From positions 248,001 to 312,000 of the forward strand of contig CAKSDI010000002.1 of assembly GCA_934445035.1 (NCBI GenBank): 64,000 nt of DNA, given 5' to 3'. Numbering within the stretch: the first letter of the stretch is position 1; every line of letters starts with the position of its first letter. This document shows, piece by piece, positions 33,388 to 42,650 of this stretch. The position numbers and the translations under genes are program-made. The stretch is from an uncultured Eubacteriales bacterium (GTDB lineage: Bacteria > Bacillota > Clostridia > Oscillospirales > Acutalibacteraceae). The notes under the pieces were generated by a model. It saw nothing but the letters and a program-made list of their open reading frames with translations, ran no database searches and was not told where the DNA came from.

Positions 33388-34083
33388 ATGTATAGCGTCG
33401 AAGCTTTGATATTTGATTTTATAATTTTGGGAATTATAATACTTGTGGCGCTGATGTCTGCAAAGCGAGGCTTTGTAAGAACAGTCGTTGAAGTTATCGG
33501 CTGTATGCTGGCTCTTGTGATTTCTATGTATGCGAGCAAGCCTATAGCATCATTTTGCTATGATAAATTTTTCGCTTCGTCAGTTGAAAATTCGGTGAAC
33601 GACGCTTTGGGCGAGGTCACTCTCGATTCCGCTCAGGCTATTTGGGACGCTCTGCCCGATTATCTTAAAAACCACGCCGAACTTTTCGGAATAAATAAAT
33701 CAAAATTTGATGATGTCGCAAATAAAGCCTCTTCCGATAAAAAAGCCGAGGTAACTGATGAAATTGCGGATAATACAGTTAAACCGCTTGTGGTAAAAGC
33801 GCTTTCGGGTATTATTTCGGCCGTGATGTTTTCTGTTTTGTTTTTCCTTATTAAAATTCTCTCTAAGCTTATTAACGGGGCGTTTAATTTTTCCGTTGTC
33901 GGGAGCGTTAACAGAATACTCGGCGGAATTCTCGGCATAGTAAAGGGGTTAATTTTTGCAGTTATTATCTGCTTTGTTATCAACTTCATAGTTGTTGCGG
34001 CGAATAAAAATATCTGGATATTATCGAAAGATCTCACGGATAAATCCGTTTTCTTTAAAATTTTTCAAAACCTTATAAAATAA
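33388..34083 (+). CDS. CvpA family membrane protein
   Basis: 231 aa from ATG 33388, 6 nt after AAAAAGGAG. Four hydrophobic segments: FIILGIIILVALMSAKRGF, a second one, then a pair around 140-215. The FVRTVVEVIG motif is typical of CvpA proteins, named for colicin V production but broadly conserved with a poorly known envelope role. A charged soluble loop (about 65-135) lies between the segments. Immediately follows the DUF5711 gene. Confidence 0.8.
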   Translation: MYSVEALIFDFIILGIIILVALMSAKRGFVRTVVEVIGCMLALVISMYASKPIASFCYDKFFASSVENSVNDALGEVTLDSAQAIWDALPDYLKNHAELFGINKSKFDDVANKASSDKKAEVTDEIADNTVKPLVVKALSGIISAVMFSVLFFLIKILSKLINGAFNFSVVGSVNRILGGILGIVKGLIFAVIICFVINFIVVAANKNIWILSKDLTDKSVFFKIFQNLIK

Positions 34084-34099
34084 AGGAGTTCTGCTCAAA

Positions 34100-36379
34100 A
34101 TGAAATTGTGTTCAAAATGCAAGCAAAGACCTGCGGTCGTTTTTATATCCAATCCCGCAAATCCCTCGGCTGAGCCGGAGGGACTCTGTCTGATGTGCGC
34201 TAAATCGCTCGGTATAAAACCGGTTGACGATATGCTTAAAAGTATGAATGTATCAGATGAAGATATCGAAATGATGAGCAATCAGTTTATGGATATGATA
34301 AACGACGGCGACCTTCAAGACGACGCCGAAATGAATGACGATACCTTTAATTTCTCAACTGCACCCGCCATTCCATTTCTTAAAAATATGTTCGGCTCAA
34401 ATCAGACAAACGAAAAAGAAAATTCCGATCAAAAGTCAGCCGGTCAGGCGGCTGAAAAGCCAAAAAAGAAAAAGCGCAGATATATCGATCAGTTCTGCAC
34501 TAATCTTACCGAAAAAGCCAAAGAGGGAAGACTTGACAGAATAATCGGCAGAGAAAAGGAGCTTTTAAGAACTATTCAGATCCTTTCCCGCCGTTCAAAA
34601 AATAATCCCTGCCTTATAGGCGAGCCCGGAGTAGGTAAAACTGCAATAGCTGAGGGACTTGCAATAAAAATTGCCGAAAATAAAGCACCTGCAAGACTTC
34701 TTGATAAAGAAATTATGCTTCTTGATCTTACAGGGCTTGTAGCAGGTACACAGTTCAGAGGTCAGTTTGAAGCAAGAGTAAAAGGACTTATCGAAGAAGT
34801 CAAAAGCGCAGGAAATATAATTCTCTTTATAGATGAAATTCATAATCTTGTGGGTGCAGGGGATTCCGCAGAGGGTTCAATGAATGCGGCTAATATCCTA
34901 AAGCCCGCTCTTTCGCGCGGAGAAATTCAGGTCATAGGCGCTACAACCTTTAAGGAATACAGAAAATATATCGAAAAAGACGCGGCTTTAGAAAGGCGCT
35001 TTCAGCCTGTTACTATAGAAGAGCCGTCTATTAAAGAAACGATTGAAGTTTTAAAGGGTGTTAAATCCTATTATGAGGGTTATCACACCGTGGTGATACC
35101 CGATGAAATAGTCGAAAAAGCCGTTATTTTAAGCGAAAGATATATTACCGACAGATTTTTACCCGATAAAGCAATAGATCTTCTTGACGAAGCGTGCGCC
35201 TGCACAAGTCTTGAAAATAAGGCAATCGACGAGCTTTATACCGCCAATAAAAATATAGCCGAAGAAACCAAAAAGCTTGAAGAGCTTGAAAATAATGTGG
35301 AAGATCCCGATTTTGAAAAAATAGCGCTGATAAAATCGGATATAGAAAAATATAAAGCCAAAGCAGAGTCACTTTATGAACCTGCCTCAAAGAATACTGT
35401 TACCGACGCACAGCTTGCGAAGGTCATTGAGCTTTGGACAGGAATTCCCGCGGCAAAGGTAGAGCAGAGCGATCTCAAAAAGCTTTCAATGCTTGAAGAT
35501 AAATTAAATGAGAGAATAATAGGTCAAAAAGAGGCAACACACCTCGTCGCCTCGGCTGTAAAGCGATCAAGAATTCAAACAAGCGCTCTTCACAGACCTG
35601 CGTCGTTTATCTTTGTCGGTCCGACGGGCGTAGGTAAAACGCAGCTTGTTAAAACTCTTTCCGAGGAGCTTTTTGATACTCCCGAAACGCTTATTCGGCT
35701 TGATATGTCGGAATTTATGGAGAAACATTCCGTTTCAAGACTGATCGGAGCGCCTCCCGGATATGTCGGGTTTGACGAGGCAGGTCAGCTTACCGAAAAG
35801 GTAAGGAGAAAGCCTTATTCTGTGGTGCTTTTTGATGAAATTGAAAAAGCGCACCCCGATGTTTTAAATGTTCTTTTGCAAATTCTTGACGAGGGAAGAA
35901 TAACCGACGCCCAGGGCAGAACGGTCAATTTTGAAAACACTATTATAGTTATGACCTCCAATGCCGGCAGCGAAAAAACGGATACTCTTTTAGGATTTAA
36001 TAAAACTTTGGAAGAAGCCTCAAAGGAAAAAGCATTAAAGGCTTTAAGCGAGTTTTTAAGACCGGAATTTTTGGCAAGAGTAGACGAAATTGTGGTATTT
36101 TCGCCGCTTTCGAAAGATTCTCTTGAAAAGATCGCCGATATTATGCTTGATGAATTCAAAGAGGCGTTAAAGCTCCGCGATATAAATGTAACCGTAAAAA
36201 GCGGCGTAAGTAAAATTTTAGCCGATATCTGCGATGAGAAAAAAAACGGAGCAAGAGAACTAAGAAATATTATCAGAAATAAGATCGAAAACAGCGCCGT
36301 AGACCTTATAATCGGAAACGACGGCAAACCTATGGATCTTACCGTAAGCGTTGAAAACGGCGAAATAACCGTACACTGA
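34100..36379 (+). CDS. ClpE-type AAA+ unfoldase with N-terminal zinc finger
   Basis: 759 aa. An N-terminal Cys4 zinc finger (C4, C7, C30, C33) replaces the usual Clp_N domain. A linker (about 45-125) leads to AAA-1 (Walker A GEPGVGKT at 174-181, Walker B LFIDEIHNLVG). A short coiled-coil middle region then leads to AAA-2 (GPTGVGKTQ, about 510; VLFDEIEKAHPDVLNVLLQ). The LGF loop needed to bind ClpP is visible (TLLGFNKT). It should unfold proteins for ClpP degradation, as ClpE/ClpC do. A GGAG site precedes the ATG. Last gene before the tRNA; no CtsR site recognised. Confidence 0.88.
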   Translation: MKLCSKCKQRPAVVFISNPANPSAEPEGLCLMCAKSLGIKPVDDMLKSMNVSDEDIEMMSNQFMDMINDGDLQDDAEMNDDTFNFSTAPAIPFLKNMFGSNQTNEKENSDQKSAGQAAEKPKKKKRRYIDQFCTNLTEKAKEGRLDRIIGREKELLRTIQILSRRSKNNPCLIGEPGVGKTAIAEGLAIKIAENKAPARLLDKEIMLLDLTGLVAGTQFRGQFEARVKGLIEEVKSAGNIILFIDEIHNLVGAGDSAEGSMNAANILKPALSRGEIQVIGATTFKEYRKYIEKDAALERRFQPVTIEEPSIKETIEVLKGVKSYYEGYHTVVIPDEIVEKAVILSERYITDRFLPDKAIDLLDEACACTSLENKAIDELYTANKNIAEETKKLEELENNVEDPDFEKIALIKSDIEKYKAKAESLYEPASKNTVTDAQLAKVIELWTGIPAAKVEQSDLKKLSMLEDKLNERIIGQKEATHLVASAVKRSRIQTSALHRPASFIFVGPTGVGKTQLVKTLSEELFDTPETLIRLDMSEFMEKHSVSRLIGAPPGYVGFDEAGQLTEKVRRKPYSVVLFDEIEKAHPDVLNVLLQILDEGRITDAQGRTVNFENTIIVMTSNAGSEKTDTLLGFNKTLEEASKEKALKALSEFLRPEFLARVDEIVVFSPLSKDSLEKIADIMLDEFKEALKLRDINVTVKSGVSKILADICDEKKNGARELRNIIRNKIENSAVDLIIGNDGKPMDLTVSVENGEITVH

Positions 36380-36406
36380 TTTTTTCTTAATTCTTTAAAA
36401 AAATAC

Positions 36407-36435
36407 TTGACTATGCCTTGCATTTGTGATATTAT
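36407..36435 (+). promoter_or_regulatory. Promoter of tRNA-Gly
   Basis: TTGACT (36407-36412), 17-bp spacer, TATTAT (36430-36435), 15 bp before the mature tRNA. Confidence 0.75.
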
Positions 36436-36450
36436 ATTTAAGTCGCAAAT

Positions 36451-36524
36451 GCGGGTGTAGTTCAATGGTAGAATCCCAGCCTTCCAAGCTGGTTGTGTGG
36501 GTTCGATTCCCATCACCCGCTCCA
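36451..36524 (+). tRNA. tRNA-Gly (TCC anticodon)
   Basis: 74 nt with a full cloverleaf: acceptor stem GCGGGTG/CACCCGC, anticodon loop TTCCAAG reading TCC, T arm GGGTTCGATTCC, and the CCA end encoded in the DNA. Confidence 0.97.
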
Positions 36525-36527
36525 ATG

Positions 36528-36557
36528 ATCCCGTCCACTTTAGTGGGCGGGATTTTT
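36528..36557 (+). terminator. Terminator after tRNA-Gly
   Basis: 12-bp stem ATCCCGTCCACT/AGTGGGCGGGAT (one G-U pair), then TTTTT. Confidence 0.85.
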
Positions 36558-36574
36558 AGCATACAAACAGAATG

Positions 36575-36603
36575 TTGAAAAACCTTAAAACAAATGCTAT
36601 AAT
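36575..36603 (+). promoter_or_regulatory. Promoter of the proline operon
   Basis: TTGAAA (36575-36580), 17-bp spacer, TATAAT (36598-36603). Confidence 0.85.
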
Positions 36604-36636
36604 AAAACAAATTGCAAAAAGAGCAGGTAATATAAT

Positions 36637-37410
36637 ATGAGGATAGTAATAAAAATCGGCACTTCCACTCTCGCTCACTCCACAGGGCTTTTAAATATCA
36701 GAAGAGTAGAGTCGCTCTGTAAAGTAATGGCGGACCTTAAAAACGCGGGCAACGAGATAATTCTTGTATCATCCGGTGCTATAGGAATGGGAACGGGGAA
36801 ACTTTCTTTAAATAAAAGACCTGACGATATTCCCACAAAGCAAGCCGCGGCGGCGGTAGGGCAGTGCGAGCTTATGTATACTTATGATAAGATTTTCACA
36901 GAGCATAATCACACTGTCGCACAAATTCTGCTCACAGGCGCTGATATTGAAAACAGCTTAAGGCGCCAAAACTTTCAGAATACTTTAGACCGCCTGCTTG
37001 AACTCGGTGCAATTCCGATAATCAATGAAAACGACACTGTTGTTACAGACGAAATAATAATAGGCGATAACGATACTTTATCGGCTATTGTCGCAAATGT
37101 CGTGAAAGCCGATCTTCTTATAATTCTTTCTGATATTGACGGTCTTTTTACCGCCGATCCTCATAAGGACAGTAACGCAAAGCTTATTCATAAGGTTTGT
37201 GAAATAACTCCCGAAATAAAAGCTATGACGGGCTCTGCAGGCAGTAAGCTCGGAACGGGCGGAATGAAAACTAAACTTAACGCCGCAGCTTTGGTTACGG
37301 AAAACGGAATAGATATGGTCATTGCAAACGGCAGCAACGCCGAGATACTATATGATATTGTCGGCGGAAAAGAAGTCGGCACAAGATTTTACGGAAAAGA
37401 GATATTATGA
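36637..37410 (+). CDS. proB: Glutamate 5-kinase ProB
   Basis: 257 aa; phosphorylates glutamate, the first and normally proline-inhibited step of proline synthesis. It is the short type without the C-terminal PUA domain. The amino-acid kinase motifs KIGTST, LVSSGAIGMG, INENDTV and GTGGMKTKL are present. Overlaps proA by ATGA. Confidence 0.95.
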   Translation: MRIVIKIGTSTLAHSTGLLNIRRVESLCKVMADLKNAGNEIILVSSGAIGMGTGKLSLNKRPDDIPTKQAAAAVGQCELMYTYDKIFTEHNHTVAQILLTGADIENSLRRQNFQNTLDRLLELGAIPIINENDTVVTDEIIIGDNDTLSAIVANVVKADLLIILSDIDGLFTADPHKDSNAKLIHKVCEITPEIKAMTGSAGSKLGTGGMKTKLNAAALVTENGIDMVIANGSNAEILYDIVGGKEVGTRFYGKEIL

Positions 37411-38654
37411 GAGAAACTATTGAAATATTAAAGTCGGCGGTAAAAGCTAAAAGCGGACTTATGCTCACAAGCGAGGAGAAAAACCGCGGGCTTGAATTTA
37501 TGGCGCAAAGCCTTATAGATAATTCTGATGAAATACTTAATGCTAATAAAAAAGATGTAGCTGAGGCTAAAGGGAAAATATCCGAGGTAATGATCGACCG
37601 CCTTTTTCTTGACTTTGGCCGCATAAAAGCTATGGCTGACGGTATTAATGCTCTGACAAAACTTGAAGATCCCACGGATAATATTTTATCCGAAAAAAGA
37701 AGAGAAGACGGTCTTCTGATAAGAAAAATTTCAGTTCCGATAGGTGTTGTCGCTATAATTTATGAAAGCAGACCGAATGTCACTTCCGACGCGGCGGCTT
37801 TGTGCTTTAAAAGCGGAAATGTTTGTGTGCTTAGAAGCGGCAAAGAGGCATTTTTGAGCGCTTATGCAATCGTTAAGGCACTTAAAAGCGGACTTAAAAA
37901 AGCGGGGCTTGATGAAAACTTTATAAATCTTGTCGAAGATACTTCAAGAAACAGCGCAACGGAGCTGATGAAAGCCGTAGGATATGTTGACCTTCTTATT
38001 CCGCGCGGAGGAAAAGGTCTTATAAAAGCCTGCACGCAAAATGCTCTTGTTCCGTGCATTGAAACAGGCACAGGAATTTGCCACATATATGTCGATGAAT
38101 TTGCAGATCTTGATAAAGCTATAAAAATCGTTGTAAACGCAAAAACAAGCAGACCGTCGGTATGCAATGCCGCGGAGGTCTGCCTGGTAAATAAAAAAAT
38201 TGCTGGTAAATTTCTTCCGATGCTTAAAAATGCTTTTTCCGGGGAAAGCGGCGTTCATAAAACCGAAATAAGGGGCGATGAAGAAACCCTTAAAATTATT
38301 AAGGCTTCTAAGGCTTTACCTGAAGATTTTGATACAGAATTTCTTGATTATATAATGGCTGTAAAGATAGTCAGTGATGTTAAAGACGCGGTAAATCATA
38401 TTTCACTTCACTCAACTCATCATTCTGACGCTATAGTTACCGAAAATTCAAATAATGCCGATTATTTTACAAAGGCTGTCGATTCTGCGGCGGTATATGT
38501 TAATGCGTCTACCAGATTTACCGACGGCGGTGAATTCGGTCTCGGCTGTGAAATGGGAATTTCAACTCAAAAGCTCCACGCAAGAGGTCCTATGGGGCTA
38601 AAGGAGCTTACGACTTATAAATATGTTGTTGTAGGCAACGGCAACATCAGATAG
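37407..38654 (+). CDS. proA: Gamma-glutamyl phosphate reductase ProA
   Basis: 415 aa; NADPH-dependent reduction of glutamyl-5-phosphate to the semialdehyde. IYESRPNVTSDAAALC, the catalytic-Cys region RPSVCNAAEVCL and the C-terminal GRxF-type EFGLGCEMGISTQKLHARGPMG segment mark the family. Second gene of proBAC. Confidence 0.96.
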   Translation: MRETIEILKSAVKAKSGLMLTSEEKNRGLEFMAQSLIDNSDEILNANKKDVAEAKGKISEVMIDRLFLDFGRIKAMADGINALTKLEDPTDNILSEKRREDGLLIRKISVPIGVVAIIYESRPNVTSDAAALCFKSGNVCVLRSGKEAFLSAYAIVKALKSGLKKAGLDENFINLVEDTSRNSATELMKAVGYVDLLIPRGGKGLIKACTQNALVPCIETGTGICHIYVDEFADLDKAIKIVVNAKTSRPSVCNAAEVCLVNKKIAGKFLPMLKNAFSGESGVHKTEIRGDEETLKIIKASKALPEDFDTEFLDYIMAVKIVSDVKDAVNHISLHSTHHSDAIVTENSNNADYFTKAVDSAAVYVNASTRFTDGGEFGLGCEMGISTQKLHARGPMGLKELTTYKYVVVGNGNIR

Positions 38655-38664
38655 GAGAATTAAT

Positions 38665-39468
38665 ATGTATAAATTCGGATTTATAGGTGTAGGGAATATG
38701 GGAGGAGCGCTGGCTAAAGCGGTCATAAAATCCGCAGGCAAGGAGCAAGTAATAGTTTCCGACCATTCCAAAGAAAAAACGCAGAAGTTTTCTTTAAGCA
38801 CAGGCTGTTTTGTTGGAACAAATACCGATATTGCGCAAAATTCGAAATTTATCTTTCTCGGTGTAAAACCGCAGATGATGAAAGATATGTTAGAGGGTAT
38901 CAGGGAAACGCTTAGTCAGAGAAACGATAAATTCATTCTTGTTTCTATGGCGGCGGGAATGCCTATTGAAAAAATTTTAGGTTTTTGCAAAAAGAGTTAT
39001 CCTGTTATAAGAATTATGCCTAATATGCCTGTACTTGCAAATTCGGGAATGATTTTATATTCTACTTTTGGCGATATTACAGAGGAAGATATAAATGAGT
39101 TTAAAAAAGCGCTTGAATTTGCAGGCAAAATCGATAAAATCGAAGAGGATAAAATAGACGCCGCCTCAGCAATATCGGGCTGCGGACCGGCTTTTGTTTT
39201 CACTTTTTCCGAGGCTTTGGCAGACGCGGGAGTGGAATGCGGACTAACCAGAGCTAAAGCGATCGATTATGCTGTGCAAACTATTCTCGGCTCGGCGGCG
39301 CTAATGAAAAGCTCGGATAAGCATTCGGCGCAGTTAAAAGACGAGGTGTGCAGTCCTGCCGGAAGCACTATCTGCGGGCAAAGAGCATTAGAAGAAAAAG
39401 GCTTCAGAGCCGCGGTTATCAGCGCTGTTTTAGAAAGCTATAAAAGAACAAAAGAGCTCGGAAAATAA
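38665..39468 (+). CDS. proC: Pyrroline-5-carboxylate reductase ProC
   Basis: 267 aa; reduces pyrroline-5-carboxylate to proline with NAD(P)H. N-terminal dinucleotide motif GFIGVGNMGGALA, RIMPNMPV, and the C-terminal AISGCGPAFVF and SPAGSTICG segments are present. GGAG precedes the ATG. It completes a three-gene proline operon ended by a terminator. Confidence 0.96.
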   Translation: MYKFGFIGVGNMGGALAKAVIKSAGKEQVIVSDHSKEKTQKFSLSTGCFVGTNTDIAQNSKFIFLGVKPQMMKDMLEGIRETLSQRNDKFILVSMAAGMPIEKILGFCKKSYPVIRIMPNMPVLANSGMILYSTFGDITEEDINEFKKALEFAGKIDKIEEDKIDAASAISGCGPAFVFTFSEALADAGVECGLTRAKAIDYAVQTILGSAALMKSSDKHSAQLKDEVCSPAGSTICGQRALEEKGFRAAVISAVLESYKRTKELGK

Positions 39469-39476
39469 TTGAAATT

Positions 39477-39508
39477 ACATCGGTTCGGTCTTTCGAACCG
39501 ATGTTTTG
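39477..39508 (+). terminator. Terminator of the proline operon
   Basis: 11-bp perfect stem ACATCGGTTCG/CGAACCGATGT, 6-nt loop, short T run. Confidence 0.85.
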
Positions 39509-39550
39509 TATTTATTCGACAAAATTCGCAAAAAGTTTTATAAATTTTTA

Positions 39551-39579
39551 TTGAAATCTCTTCCAGATTATGGTAATAT
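39551..39579 (+). promoter_or_regulatory. Promoter of the GLUG-like lipoprotein gene
   Basis: TTGAAA (39551-39556), 17-bp spacer, TAATAT (39574-39579). A 7-bp inverted repeat AAGGATA-5 nt-TATCCTT (39586-39604) follows at the expected transcript start. Confidence 0.65.
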
Positions 39580-39619
39580 ACTGTTAAGGATAGTAATTAT
39601 CCTTTTGAGGAGAGGTTTT

Positions 39620-40897
39620 ATGAGATTAATAAAAAGGTTTTCGGCAGTACTGTTATCTTTATTTATGATATTATCATTGTGCGCGTGCAACACTTTTAAT
39701 AAAAAGGAACTTAAAGGCTCAGGCGAAAAGAAAGAAAAATCATCCGCTGCTCAGAAGGGTAATAAAACTATAACCAAGGAAGAATATGAGGCGCTCAAAA
39801 AAAGCAAAGGTAAAACATCAAAAGGCGGACAAAGCACCGTCAGCTCGCCGAAAGCCGTAAAAAATCCCGCTCCTTCGGATGATACGGAAGAAGAGATTGA
39901 AGAAAAGGATCCTATAACGAAAATTTCTTCTGCTGCGGATCTTATTGAATTTTCAAATAATGTATATGAAGGTCATAGTTATAACGGAGTTACAGTTACG
40001 CTTGAAAAAGATATAAATCTTGCGGGTGTTAATTTTATTCCGATCGGCTCTTCCAACACTTCTTTTCAGGGCGTGTTTAAAGGAAATAATCACACTATTT
40101 CAAATTTAACTATCCATTCTCTTGACGGAATATCAATGGGCTCAAATGATCGTATGACTTCCGTGGGACTTTTCGGTGCGACGCTTAATGCCAAGATAAG
40201 CGATTTGAAGCTTGATAATATTTCTATAAATGTTAGCGGAGAATATAATACTACTCTCGTTGTAGGAGGTCTTGTAGGATATTTTTCAAGCACAGGTACA
40301 GCTACCTTAAAAAATATTAAGGCTACCGGAAAAATTATTGCCAAATCTTCAAATAATACTATGTGGAACGGCGGAATAGTAGGTAATTTAGATATCGGAA
40401 GCAATCAAACTATATGTAAAAATTTACTCTCTACAGTAACTCTGGAAAGTGATTGCGGAACAATTTATACCGGCGGAATAATGGGCTCTTTATATGCAGA
40501 CGCCGCTGATGCGATTTCTTTATCCGATTTTATTTATAAAGGCTCAATTTTACAGGTAAATTCATCATATGCAGATATCGGCGGAGTATGCGGATTTATT
40601 AAAAGCGATTCAAATCTCTCGATAAGAAACTGCTTTGTTAATTGCAATATCAATTCAAAAGGTGAAGAATTCAATAATCGCCATGCGCTTGTCGGAGGAG
40701 AATCTACTATTTATTCTTCTCTTAAGGTACTTAATTCTTTTGGATACTGCAATTCTTCAAGCGAGATTGTGAACACTAATTTTGTTTTAGGAACTTTTGA
40801 TACGGTTAATTGCAACTTCGGCGGAATTCCTAAGAATTTCAAGTTCGGAGATCAATGGAATTTAACTAATCGCGATAACCCGGATTTTAATTTTTAA
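39620..40897 (+). CDS. Surface lipoprotein with GLUG-like repeats
   Basis: 425 aa from ATG 39620, after GAGGAGAGG. The longer open frame would add an unsupported 38 residues. Signal peptide with lipobox LCAC (lipidated Cys near residue 20), then a Lys/Ser/Glu-rich linker (about 22-100). A beta-rich region follows, with repeats of the type GLFGATLNAKISDLKLDN, GGLVGYFSSTGTATLKNI and GGIVGNLD, resembling GLUG motifs of surface adhesins. Anchored outside the cytoplasmic membrane; may bind carbohydrate or IgA-like ligands as some GLUG proteins do, which is inference. Monocistronic between two terminators. Confidence 0.75.
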   Translation: MRLIKRFSAVLLSLFMILSLCACNTFNKKELKGSGEKKEKSSAAQKGNKTITKEEYEALKKSKGKTSKGGQSTVSSPKAVKNPAPSDDTEEEIEEKDPITKISSAADLIEFSNNVYEGHSYNGVTVTLEKDINLAGVNFIPIGSSNTSFQGVFKGNNHTISNLTIHSLDGISMGSNDRMTSVGLFGATLNAKISDLKLDNISINVSGEYNTTLVVGGLVGYFSSTGTATLKNIKATGKIIAKSSNNTMWNGGIVGNLDIGSNQTICKNLLSTVTLESDCGTIYTGGIMGSLYADAADAISLSDFIYKGSILQVNSSYADIGGVCGFIKSDSNLSIRNCFVNCNINSKGEEFNNRHALVGGESTIYSSLKVLNSFGYCNSSSEIVNTNFVLGTFDTVNCNFGGIPKNFKFGDQWNLTNRDNPDFNF

Positions 40898-40901
40898 GTA
40901 A

Positions 40902-40936
40902 AAAAACACCTTTCTTTAACGGAAGGTGTTTTTATC
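40902..40936 (+). terminator. Terminator after the lipoprotein gene
   Basis: 13-bp stem AAAAACACCTTTC/GGAAGGTGTTTTT (one G-U pair) with a 6-nt loop. Confidence 0.85.
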
Positions 40937-40971
40937 ACTTTGTCGCTTTAGTTAAATAAAGCAATAAAGTG
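40936..40971. repeat. Imperfect inverted repeat upstream of the amino-acid transporter promoter
   Basis: CACTTT-gtc-GCTTTA-6 nt-TAAAGC-aat-AAAGTG: two perfect 6-bp blocks separated by a symmetrical 3x3 mismatch. It lies between the terminator and the promoter at 41033; an upstream regulatory site or a second terminator are both possible. Confidence 0.5.
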
Positions 40972-41032
40972 CGTGATTTTTGTATTGCTTTTTGTAATTT
41001 TTCACAAAAATAAAAAAATTTCAAAAAAACAC

Positions 41033-41061
41033 TTTACAACTTTAGTTTGATGAAGTATAAT
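41033..41061 (+). promoter_or_regulatory. Promoter of the amino-acid ABC transporter operon
   Basis: TTTACA (41033-41038), 17-bp spacer, TATAAT (41056-41061). Confidence 0.8.
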
Positions 41062-41073
41062 AACATCATCAAA
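41046..41073. promoter_or_regulatory. 8-bp inverted repeat flanking the -10 box (candidate operator)
   Basis: TTTGATGA (41046-41053) and TCATCAAA (41066-41073) are exact reverse complements; the TATAAT box lies between them. The operon's last gene encodes a TrpR/YerC-type regulator that is a natural candidate ligand. Confidence 0.55.
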
Positions 41074-41105
41074 TAAAAAACACCTCCCGAAAGGAAATGA
41101 AGAAA

Positions 41106-41900
41106 ATGAAAAAATTAATTGCTTTTGTTTTAACTGCCGTTATGGTTCTCGGTTTTGCAGGATGTTCTAAAAAGTCATCTAAAAGCGATCTTGATTACAT
41201 AAAGGATAAAGGCAAGCTCGTTGTAGGAATCACCGATTTTAATCCTATGGATTATGAAGAGGAAAAGGGCAGCGGAAAATGGATAGGATTTGACGCTGAT
41301 ATGGCAACGAAGTTTGCAAAAAGCCTCGGAGTTGATGTTGAGTTTGTTGAGATCGACTGGGATAACAAACTTATGGAACTCAATTCAAAGAGTATCGACT
41401 GCGTATGGAACGGAATGACGATTTCAGACGAAGTTAAAAAAGGAATGTCCGTTTCAAATGCTTACTGCAAAAACACTCAGGTAGTTGTAGTTAAAAAAGA
41501 TGTCGCCGATAAATATCAGTCGCTTGAAAGCATTAAAAATCTTAAATTTGCCGCAGAAGCAGGTTCGGCAGGCGAAAAGGCTCTTAAAGATTTAGGATAC
41601 AATGTCACATCCGTTACCGCTCAGGTTGACGCACTTATGGAAGTAAATGCCGGCACATCTGACGCCGCTGTTATCGACCTACTTATGGCAGGCGCTATGG
41701 TAGGCGAGGGAACAAGCTATGAAAACCTTGCTTACACAATAGGCGTTGCAGAAGAAGAAAACTACGGCGTAGGTTTCAGAAAAGGTTCAAATCTCACAGA
41801 AAAACTTAATGCCTTCTTCAAGGATAGCTATGCCGACGGCTCTATGCTTGAAATTGCTAAAACTTACGGCGTTCAGGAATCTGTAATGGAGCAGAAATAA
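41106..41900 (+). CDS. Amino-acid ABC transporter substrate-binding lipoprotein
   Basis: 264 aa. ATG 41106 is preferred because the AAAGGAA site is too close to the ATG three codons upstream. Lipoprotein signal with lipobox FAGC. Family 3 solute-binding fold: KGKLVVGITDFNPMDYEEE, WIGFDADMATKFAKSLGV, DCVWNGMTIS. These bind polar amino acids or cystine and deliver them to the adjacent permease. A hairpin between this gene and the permease would raise its relative expression, as is common for binding proteins. Confidence 0.92.
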   Translation: MKKLIAFVLTAVMVLGFAGCSKKSSKSDLDYIKDKGKLVVGITDFNPMDYEEEKGSGKWIGFDADMATKFAKSLGVDVEFVEIDWDNKLMELNSKSIDCVWNGMTISDEVKKGMSVSNAYCKNTQVVVVKKDVADKYQSLESIKNLKFAAEAGSAGEKALKDLGYNVTSVTAQVDALMEVNAGTSDAAVIDLLMAGAMVGEGTSYENLAYTIGVAEEENYGVGFRKGSNLTEKLNAFFKDSYADGSMLEIAKTYGVQESVMEQK

Positions 41901-41920
41901 TTTAAACCGAATTTTCTTAC

Positions 41921-41950
41921 AGGCAGAGAGGGTTTTTCCCTCTGCCTGCT
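41921..41950 (+). terminator. Intra-operon hairpin after the binding-protein gene
   Basis: AGGCAGA-(GA)-GGG stem against CCCTCTGCCT with a T loop, no long T tract. Probably partial termination or 3'-end protection of the binding-protein message. Confidence 0.6.
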
Positions 41951-41979
41951 TTGTGCTATTTTTATAAAAGGATAATTTT

Positions 41980-42639
41980 ATGTTTCAAACTGTACTTAAA
42001 ACACTCTTTGAGGGTTTCAATACTACACTTCAAATATTTTTCTTCACGCTTCTCGGAGCATTGCCTTTGGGTCTTATTATAGCTTTCGGCTCAATGTCTA
42101 AATTTATGCCGCTTAAAGGTCTTGTTAAAACCATTGTGTGGATAATCCGCGGAACTCCGCTTATGCTGCAGCTGCTTATTATTTATTACGGACCGGGACT
42201 TATTCTTCACAATAACATATGGGGCGGAGGTAACGGCGGAAGAATGACCGCCGTGCTTACGGCTTTTATAATCAATTATGCCTGCTATTTCTCTGAAATT
42301 TACCGCGGAGGGATAGAAAGTATCGCTAAAGGGCAGACCGAGGCAGGTCTTGTGCTTGGAATGACAAGAAGTCAGATATTTTTTAAAGTAATTCTTCTCC
42401 AGGTTATAAAAAGAATCGTGCCGCCTATGAGCAATGAAATTATAACTCTTGTTAAAGATACATCTCTTGCAAGAATTATAGCAGTTTATGAGCTTATCTG
42501 GAGCGGACAGACCTTTATTAAAGGCGCGGCTATAATTTGGCCGCTGTTCTTCACGGGAATATTTTATCTTGTATTCTGCGGAATTCTTACCATTATTTTC
42601 GGGCTTATTGAAAAAAAGCTTAGCTATTTTAACGCGTGA
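41980..42639 (+). CDS. Amino-acid ABC transporter permease
   Basis: 219 aa with about five membrane helices and the HisM/GlnP-type signature (IVWIIRGTPLMLQL near residue 50; EIYRGGIESIAKGQTEAG EAA loop near 110). It imports the amino acid bound by the upstream lipoprotein. AAAAGGA precedes the ATG. The ATPase gene follows 11 nt later. Confidence 0.93.
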   Translation: MFQTVLKTLFEGFNTTLQIFFFTLLGALPLGLIIAFGSMSKFMPLKGLVKTIVWIIRGTPLMLQLLIIYYGPGLILHNNIWGGGNGGRMTAVLTAFIINYACYFSEIYRGGIESIAKGQTEAGLVLGMTRSQIFFKVILLQVIKRIVPPMSNEIITLVKDTSLARIIAVYELIWSGQTFIKGAAIIWPLFFTGIFYLVFCGILTIIFGLIEKKLSYFNA

Positions 42640-42650
42640 GGTGAGAGAAA

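Noticed and set aside
38598..38801. Minus-strand frame over the proA-proC junction
   Set aside because: It overlaps two certain genes in another frame and has no ribosome site.
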